Shown piece after piece: positions 12,101 through 21,100 of a stretch of DNA of 26,875 nucleotides. Numbering within the stretch: position 1 is the stretch's first letter; each line of letters opens with the position of its first letter. Position numbers and translations under genes: made by a program. The notes below the pieces were generated by a model. The model saw nothing but the letters and a program-made list of their open reading frames with translations. It had not been told where the DNA came from and did no database searches. Origin of the DNA: Acanthaster planci (taxonomy: Eukaryota > Echinodermata > Asteroidea > Valvatida > Acanthasteridae); NCBI RefSeq assembly GCF_001949145.1, contig NW_019091708.1, positions 189,951 through 216,825 of the forward strand. Direction: 5' to 3'.

Positions 12101-15100
12101 TCGGCAGACAAATTGAAAGACCTTCATCACTGAAAGTAAGATTTTTGGCCAAGACCAAGGCCTGCTTTGCGGTGTTGAAAGATCGAGCTTGGGCACAATT
12201 ACGAACATTTGGAAAACAGATGCCAACCAGTCAGAATATGGATTGTCGATTTGCATATTTTGAACATAAACTCTTCACATGTAAATTCTGTTTTGTTTTT
12301 ATTGCAATCACTGCAGGTTATTGTATATATGAGTGCGATTACCCCGCTGTCTACAGAAAGGTAAAATGTCTTTTATTTTTGACAGGAAAGGGGGAAAAAG
12401 AAAACAATGAAACAGATGTTTTATTTATGAATGACAGCAATTGAAATGCTGGTTTTACAGGAAAACACTATTTGGGAGATGATGTGTAACGGAACTTTTG
12501 TACGATTGTTGAATCGTTTGCGTTTATGCTTAACCCAAGCAACTTTTTTTGTTTTGGCTGTATTTCAGGTCGGTGAAGTGTGGTGGCCAGACGACTGTAC
12601 AGTCTGTGTATGCGAAGAGTCGATGTGTGTGACATGCACTATTAAACTGTGCGGCACGAGTTCAAATGTGAGAAATTTTATCTTCAAGTTGTATAATGCC
12701 TAGAATGGCTCAACTTCAAGTTATCTTTTTTCAAGCATCTTTCAAATACTATCTCCGTGAATACAGCAGGCATTTTCATGAGACCTTAAGTTCACTGGTT
12801 GTTACGTGGTAACAGTGTGTCAGCATTACCTTAATAGGAACTCTTTAGTCTTAAATTAAGTTAAACCCCAAACATTTTTCTTAAATTTAATTTGGAATAA
12901 TTTCATTGTTCTGTTTTTCTTACAGTCCACAAGAGACCCAAAGATGTGCTGCCCCGAGTTTCGTAAGTGGAAGGTTTTTTATTTTTTTCTTGTCAATTAT
13001 TTGTTTCTGCAAAATATAAATCTGAAAAAAATTCTTGTTTAAAAATGCTGACTACAGCTAAGCCATTGCTTTATGATTTGGATTTTCTGAATAGCAACGA
13101 TGAAGACAACACCGACACTCACACCACCAACACTTGTAACAGCTGAAGCATCAACGACCCGGTCTGCAGCTCCTCTTATTTCGACTTCTGGCACGAGTAC
13201 AGCGTAAAACCTTCATTCACTTCAATAAAACCTATATAGGTTTCACTCCAAAGACGTCAAAGCACCTAATAACCACATTATTTTTCCGAGATCAAACTTT
13301 TGTTTAAATATCAATGATACACTTAAACATCCTAATCTTCACTATGGGCTAATCCTCACATGAAAAAAACCTTGAATTCTGTATCACGTGGAATTACAGT
13401 CAACCCAGTGGGCCTTTTGGGGGTTAAATTTGAATAAAATCCGGTACTCAATGATTTCATGAAATTAACGGTTTGAATTTTTACACAATAAAGAGACTGT
13501 TGTTATAGCTTGTGATTGGGGGCAAGCTTTTGTCTGGTTACATAAAAGATGCCTTGCACTTTTCACTGTTTTGGATGAGAAGGACACAAAGAAATCAGGC
13601 CAATCCAGAGATGGTGGTTGCTTTATATAAAAGCTTCCCCAAATTCCCCGAGGTATTGCCTTGTATCTTTAGTCTGGAGAATTAAAATGTGTATGTTTAT
13701 GTGCAATCGGTTAACTCGGTGTACCAGATTTTATTCAAATTGAACTCGCGAAAGGTTTATTTTGCCACATGCTGTAACCGGTACCCATCCAGCACGGGCC
13801 CTGCTTCCAATTGTTTTTCATACTTTTTACGTCAGGTCACGTGGGTCATTGAGAATGCTCTGTTGCTGCTTATCAATTTGAAATGACTGCTGCCTTTTAT
13901 CTGTTCACAACCTTTTTTCGCTTCGTCGTCCTTACATTATCATGTCCTTTCAACACAGTACTTCTGCCCCGTTTTGAACTAGAAGTGCGGACATAAATTA
14001 TAATTAGGAAAAAACGGTTTTGAATGTATGTCAAGGTTTCAAAATACGTGAATATTTAACCATTTTATACTCGTCCAGCATTTCTCAAACTTGTTTGTTT
14101 AAATGTTTTATAGACTTCTTTCTAAAGAACCATTTGTCTTTCATTTCTCATACAGTTTGTCATGACAATTGTCATGTCAAGGAACCCATTTTATGTGAAC
14201 ACCAAAACTACGAAATGAAAGACAGGGATCCACCTTTTATGAAAGACGTCTACTGTAAACCGTTTGCCGCCCAATACGGGAATTATCCGTCGCCGTGCAA
14301 TTGTTTAGGAGGGTATTTGAGAGACTATGGGGGTGATCTGAGTGAGAAATCTCTGGAATATCACATCGGCTTTTCATGGATGACCTACATGTGTGTGAAA
14401 ATTGAACAACCATGTGGGAATGGCGCCTGTCTCCTTGATGGTGTATATTATAGGGTAATTAACTGTACATGTTTTTGTCCTTACCTCGAATAGTTTTGAA
14501 AAAAAACAAGGGGTGTCTCCATATTCCACTGTTCCTTAATCAAGATGTATGTTATGAAATCTTTGCCCTGCAAGAATATAACTATCTCTGACACTTTGGT
14601 TACTCTCTTTTGTGAAAGTTGTTGTATTTCCCGTTTTGAGGAAAAGGTTAAGCCCAGACGTTTCCTCCAATACTACTATCTGCATCATTTTGAGATTAGT
14701 CTTTTGTTACTTCTCATGCGTGTTATTTAGTCCTTGCAGCCAGGAGCTGTTAAGTTTGTATGAAGTCAGCTTAATAATTGTCTACAAGTACTATGTGAAG
14801 ACTTAAGTAAGGTTGGATTGACCGCAAATTACCGACTGACGAGATAGTGTAAATAGTTGTAAATTTATGTAAATACATGTAGCCTTTTCAGAACTAAGTA
14901 GAAAGTCTCTGGTGTTTCCTTTCGTTGTTGGCTTGTAAATATATTTAGTTGTAATCAGACGAGACACACAGTTTGAAGAATATCTAACATCTTCTCTTTA
15001 TAACAAACCAATTTCTATTTCCATTTTTGCCCAATTTCAGCCGGGAGACGTGGTCACAAAGGGATGCCTACGTTGTGTTTGCAAGCTTAACTATGGAGGA

Positions 15101-18100
15101 AGTACTGATATTAAATTTAAGATGTTCTGCGAGTCCATCCCAGGATGTACAACAACACAAGGTAAAAAATCCAGGCTTTTAGTGAAACTAATATTAAAAT
15201 AGGAATATCTAACTCTTATAAAGAATTGCAAAATTACTGCTGATATAGCTTTCCATACATTTGCCCATAACCTTTAAACATTTCGTTAGTGTAATTACAT
15301 TCAATGAATAGGTTTTCAGCTTGTGTGATAAGACGCTTAATTGTGTTTAAATAATGTAGTTTAAAAACTCTCGAAGTAATAGTTGTGGTTGATAAAATAT
15401 AGCAAAGATTGGAACGGTCTGCAGGAGGTCCAGGCACGAGGTGCCCCGATTTCCGTAAAAAGAATTTTTTTTTTCATTATTTGTTTCTGCGAAACAAATG
15501 GTGAAAATGCACTGTTTGAAAATGCTGAACAAATTTAAGGCATTGCTTTATGATTTGCGTTTTCTGAATAGCACTTCTGACGATTGAGGAAACACGGACA
15601 CTGCTCACAACACCACCACTTGTAACATCTGAAGCATCAACGACCCAGTCTGCAGCTCCTCTTGTTACGCCTTCTGGCACAAGTATGCCATAAACCCTTC
15701 ATTTAACAGAACAATATTGGCAAGTCAAAGGACAACGAAAGACCAACTATTTTATTTCCCCAATCAAACGTATAGCAACCATACACTGCAAATCTTTAAT
15801 CTTGACAGTGGGGCTGATATTTGGTATAAAATAACTGTATATTCTGTATCAAGTGGTATAACATTCACCCGAATAACTTGACCTTTCCCAGTTAGATTTG
15901 AAAAAAATCTGGTACACCGAATTCTTAAAATTAATATTTTGAATTCTCCACACTAAAGCGACTGCTGTAATACCCCGTAATTCGGGGCAAGCTTTTGTTT
16001 AATTGCATTAAGGGATGGGTTGCACTATACACTGTTTGTGATAAGAATCAGACCATTCCGGATATGGTGATCGCTAAATATAAAGCTTCCACGAATAATG
16101 AGGTATTGCAATAGTGTCTCTGGTCCGGAGAATTTAGATTGTTATGTTTAGATGCAATCAGATAACTCATCTTAAAAGACTCTTCCACAAAAATTTGCCG
16201 CCTGAAAAGTCTGCGTGTTATATAATGTATATATTTTGTGTCTTGACTCCGTACTTTAAGTCGTCTGATCGTATTTAGAATTGAAGCTGACACATACAGC
16301 CTCGTTTTCAAACGTGGAAGTGCGCAGATCGACGCTAAAGAGTCGTATTGGGATCCCTCTATTTGCCCCAAGCAAAATTACATGCCATCATAATAAGGAC
16401 CAAAATGAGCACAACTTAACCCCATGGGATTATCGAATTTTAACAAAGCTGAGCACACAAAACTGGTTCACCTCTACTTGAATGACGGATTGAAATGTAT
16501 GTCAACGTATTAAAACACCTGAAACCCTGGGATGGGGTATGATTTTTTTTTTTTTTTTGGTGGTGACGGGAGCGGACTCGCCAAAAGAGACCGTATCATT
16601 TCTTAGGGTTGCAGATCCCTGAGTCCGTCCTAAAGGTATATAAATGCTTCAGTGCCTGTCCCCTAGCCTCTACAGCTCTTAAAAACCACCAAAAGTACAT
16701 CACAGTACCATGGGGGGGGGGGCTTTTCCCAGGCTATTCCGATTTGAGGGGGGGCCTTGCCACGCGCCAGCCAAGCCACATCACCACCACAACACCCCCC
16801 ACCACCAAAATAACACTTCAAAGACAGCCGAAAGAGGCCTCTGACAAGTTCCAGACAGCTGTTACTGATAAGAAACATTCCACTGCCTGGCCCAGGCACT
16901 GTTTGTAATTACTTCATTAGATTGTACACCTGGGGTCACTTAACACACAGTCTTATGGGAGTTGGCTGGAGGCTGGCCGGATTTTTTATATTTTTTTCTG
17001 GCTAGGGGAGGCCCTAGCTTTAACGTGACTAAACCAGGTTTTGCAGCATGAACAAGGGTAGGATATGATAAATACTTGTTGCATTTGGACGAAAAAAATG
17101 TTTTAGACCTTAAATAAGGAACAATGCTAAAATTTGTCTTTAAATCACTATTTCTCTGTGCCCTCCTTTGCACTCTATATAAACTTCCTGAAATCTTGTT
17201 TGGAGTTAAGGGAACTGTATGTGCACTTTTTAAACATTTAAAATTAACCAAGCTTTTCCAGACAGGTGAGGGCGCTGGTACTGTGATCAAAATCCAGGAA
17301 GAACGTTTCATGTTGAAATTTTGATCCTCAAATTTTGCCCTTTGAATGCATTTATTACAAAAAGTTGTTAATGGGCTCATTTCCATATACATGTACCACA
17401 ATAAATTGCCAAAGGAAATGAAAACATTCGATACTGAATAACAAAAACAATCTAGCAATTTTTGGGCCAAAACTCAACGTAACGTTGAGACTCAAAAGCT
17501 CGAATTACATCAGAATTTTGCTCATTAGTATACATATTTGCATAAGCATAATAAGGGCCTTCAAATACAGATAAAACTAGCAAAAACAAAACCAGAAATT
17601 CTGGTCACTTCAAACACAAAGGTGCAGTTTGCAGGATTTCAGTGAAACGTTTCTATCACATGGTACCTTTAAACAACTTAAAGTCCTTCCAGCATTTCTC
17701 AAACTTAGTTCTGCGGTATATTGGGTGTTTTATCAAATGTTTTATAGACTTCTTTCTTTTTTAAGATAAAGTACCATTGTTTTTTTCATTTCCCATACAG
17801 TGTGCCATGCCAACTGTCATGTCACGGAACCTATTCCATGTGAATACCAAAACTACGAAATGAAGGACAGGGATCCACCTTTTATGAAAGACGTCTACTG
17901 TAAACCGTTCGCCGCCCAATACGGGAATTATCCGTCGCCGTGCAATTGTTCAGGAGGCTATCTCAGAGACTACGGGGGTGATCTGAGTGAGAAATCTCTG
18001 GAATATCACATCGGCTTTTCATGGATGACCTACATGTGTGTGAAAATTAAACAACCGTGTGGGAGTGGCGCCTGTCTCCTCCATGGTGTATATTATAATG

Positions 18101-21100
18101 TAATTAACTTCAGACTTTCTTGTCCTTAGCTCGAATAGTTTTGCAAGGGAGCAAAAGTTGTTGTCTCCATATCCCGCTGTTCTTTAATCAAGTGTAGTGG
18201 TTTTTTGCTATAAACGTTGTGATATAGTTTGTAATATGATTATAGTGTCCTTAAATTCATAATACTTGTAATACACCTTGTTATGTGAAAACTCTGCCTC
18301 ACATTTATCAAAGAATATACAACCATCTTTGTTACTTTGGTGTTTATCTTTTTGTTATAAAAAACCAATTTCTATTTCCAATTTTGCCCAATTTTAGCCG
18401 GGAGACGTGGTCACAAAGGGATGCCTACGTTGTGTTTGCAAGCTTAACTATGGACAAAGTACTGATCTTAAATTTGAGATGTTCTGCGAGTCCATCCCAG
18501 GATGTACAACAACACCAGGTAAGAATTCAGCCTTTTAGTGAAACTAATATTAAATAGGAATACCTAACTCTTAAAAAATTGTAAAATGACTGCTAATATA
18601 GCTTCTTGGACTTCAACCAAAAACCTCTACAAATTTTGTTAGTGTAATTACATTCAATGGAAAGGTTTTCAGCTTTGTGATAAGACACTTAATTTTTCTT
18701 TGTATAGTGCTGTTTAAAACTGTCAAATTAATGGTTGTGGTTAATGAAACATTGCAAATATTGGAGTGGTCTGCAGGAGGTCCAAGCACGAGTTGCCCTA
18801 ATTTCCGTAAAAAAACATTATTTTCCATTTCTGCGAAACAAATTGTGGAAATGCACTGTTTAAAAATGCTGTACAGAGCTAAGGCATTGCTTTGTGGTTT
18901 GCGTTTTTGAATAGCACCGCCGACGATTGAAGAAACACGCACACTGCTCACAACACCACCACTTGTAACAACTGAAGCATCAACGACCGGCACAGGTATA
19001 CCATAAACTCTTCATTTAACAGAACAATATTGGCCAATCAACGGACGACAAAAGACAAACTAACCACCTTATTTCCCCCCATCAAAATTTAGTAAATAGC
19101 AACCATACACTGCACATTTTAATCTTGACAGTGGGGCTAATATTCATTAATGTATTTTAAGACACTTAACTGTATAAAATGCAGTTTAAAACGTGTGAAA
19201 GATATACTAACTGATCCATAGTTCCCTCCAGTATAAGATAATCATGTTGAACTTAGAACTTCGCAGATAAGATGTGTGCGGTTTGCACATACAACCACTG
19301 AATGAGCTGTCGGTGTTCTCAAATATACATTTACAATGCATTTGCAAGCCTTGGGGTTAATTCCTCGCTGATAACCCCCTACCAGTGGGCCACCGGGATA
19401 AATTTGTGTCGGAAACTGGGGACGAGGAAGGCTGGGAGATGACTTTTCCGGCCATGAAAAAATGCAAAGGTTAGATGGAGTATGTGACTCTACGTAGAGG
19501 TCTACTTTGATGATATTGATTAACATCCATTAACGTCGTGCAGAATCTTACATCACAATGGCATACGGTTTTAAATTTTTTTTCCCCTTTTCTGAGTGGA
19601 ATTGAATGCATTTCACTCGTTGGTAAGTCTAAAAATTCTCTATAATCCGCTTTAATTTTCACCTCACCACAAAAGAGGGGGGTGATTCAATACCCACCTC
19701 CACCTCAAAAAGTGGGGGAAATACATACCCCCATCCCCCGGGGATTTACGCCCATACCTCCTACAGGAATAATTAATAATTTATTCATTTATAAAGCACA
19801 AATTTCATATACATGTGAAATGTTGCAAGAAAGATTACAAGGTCGGCAGTAAGCATGCATGCTGCTACAGAGCTCATGCCTCACTAAGCTTCAGTGCCAG
19901 CCCGCTGTAATATGAACCTGGGAAACAGACTGTTACGTGCCTTAATGAAAGAAAAGAAGCATTCATCTCATCAGGAGATTTGTATAAATTGGTTCATGTG
20001 TAAGGGACTGGTCACCGAGACCTCATGTAACAACCAATGCTTTATTGCACTGTCATAATGGAGATAAATCACAATTATTTACACTTCAACTTTGGACCCG
20101 AAAAAGTAAAAAAAAAATAATAATATTTGAAAGTTAAGGGTCACATTTTTTGAGTACAAATATTTGTACCATATAAGTTTGTTGATTTAACTTCAAGCCT
20201 CAACAAATGCCAGGTTTTTATCAGTATTTTGCGCGCCGTAGTCAAAGTAGTAAGCATCTGATTCGAAAACCCCGAGAGTGGGGCAATATGAAAACCTCTC
20301 ACACACAAGGTTAGGCCTATGGTGAAGTAGTGTTCATCATTGCTGTTGGATATCGTTCTGATGGAGACAAGCATGGTTAGAATCGTGAATGTCTTGCTCG
20401 CTTTTTTTATCCCTAGTACGGTTTAAATTAGCCTCAGAATTAGCTGTGACCTCGTTTATAGGGGGCCGTCTTCGTATCAAACTGACCATTTCTCCTGACA
20501 TACATACCAGTGTCATGTATCTCACAAAGAATACTGAGAGGCCCAGGTCCTTCCCGTATGCGTTGGTGTAGGGCCTCGATCCTCCATTGCGCATACCACA
20601 TTGTAGTAGGGGCAGTGTAGTGCACTCGGTACACACTGCTGGCCCTGTCCAGCACCTGTTGTTCTGTAACTGTGGTGGACCACTTCTACCATCGGCCTGG
20701 CCGATCCGAGTATAGCGATACCCTCGTGCCGTGCCCTCTCAATTCGTGTAGAGCCCATGGTCTTACCTGGCGCACCGTTTAGTTCTAACATTGCCACTTG
20801 ACTAAGTACTAAGTAAAGTTGTTGAGCATGGTCGTATCTTCTTAAGTAAGTTACCCGCTTGTTCACAACTAAATGAAGCAATTAAAGAAATTCAGTAAGA
20901 TACATGTAGCTACAATTTAGTTTCCTGCGGAATTAGTAAGTTTGGACTCTGAGTATCACTCCCCAAGGAATGAATAATTGTTAGGCTACCATCAGCCTGG
21001 TATTCAGGGAACAGACTTTAGCTTTTAAGCACATGTGCAAAATATATATTTAGTAGTGCATCTTGCAAATTTACAAGAATTAGTCTGAATTTTAAACAAG

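Larger units (their letters stand above)
13080..18995 (+). repeat. Tandem segmental duplication of a four-exon cassette
   Basis: Unit 1 (about 13080-15560) and unit 2 (about 15560-18900) match in exons and introns. The intron blocks 13510-13720 and 15970-16170 share GGCAAGCTTTTGT and the following 200 bases with gaps. The A exons (299 nt) and B exons (121 nt) have identical lengths in both units. Unit 2 is some 870 bases longer because its first intron holds extra repeat sequence (about 16500-17680). A third Thr/Ser/Pro exon at 18915 with its own following intron begins a further, unfinished unit. Confidence 0.85.

Noticed and set aside
12145-12444. 99-codon open frame before VWC domain 1
   Set aside because: Only bases 12317-12360 fit the spliced domain. 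The rest is intron read-through past a good GTAAAA donor.
16609-16908. Thr/Pro-rich open frame (HITTTTPPTTKIT) as another mucin exon
   Set aside because: It sits in inserted repeat sequence with homopolymer runs, lacks a matching phase-1 acceptor and donor pair, and has no counterpart in the sister intron.
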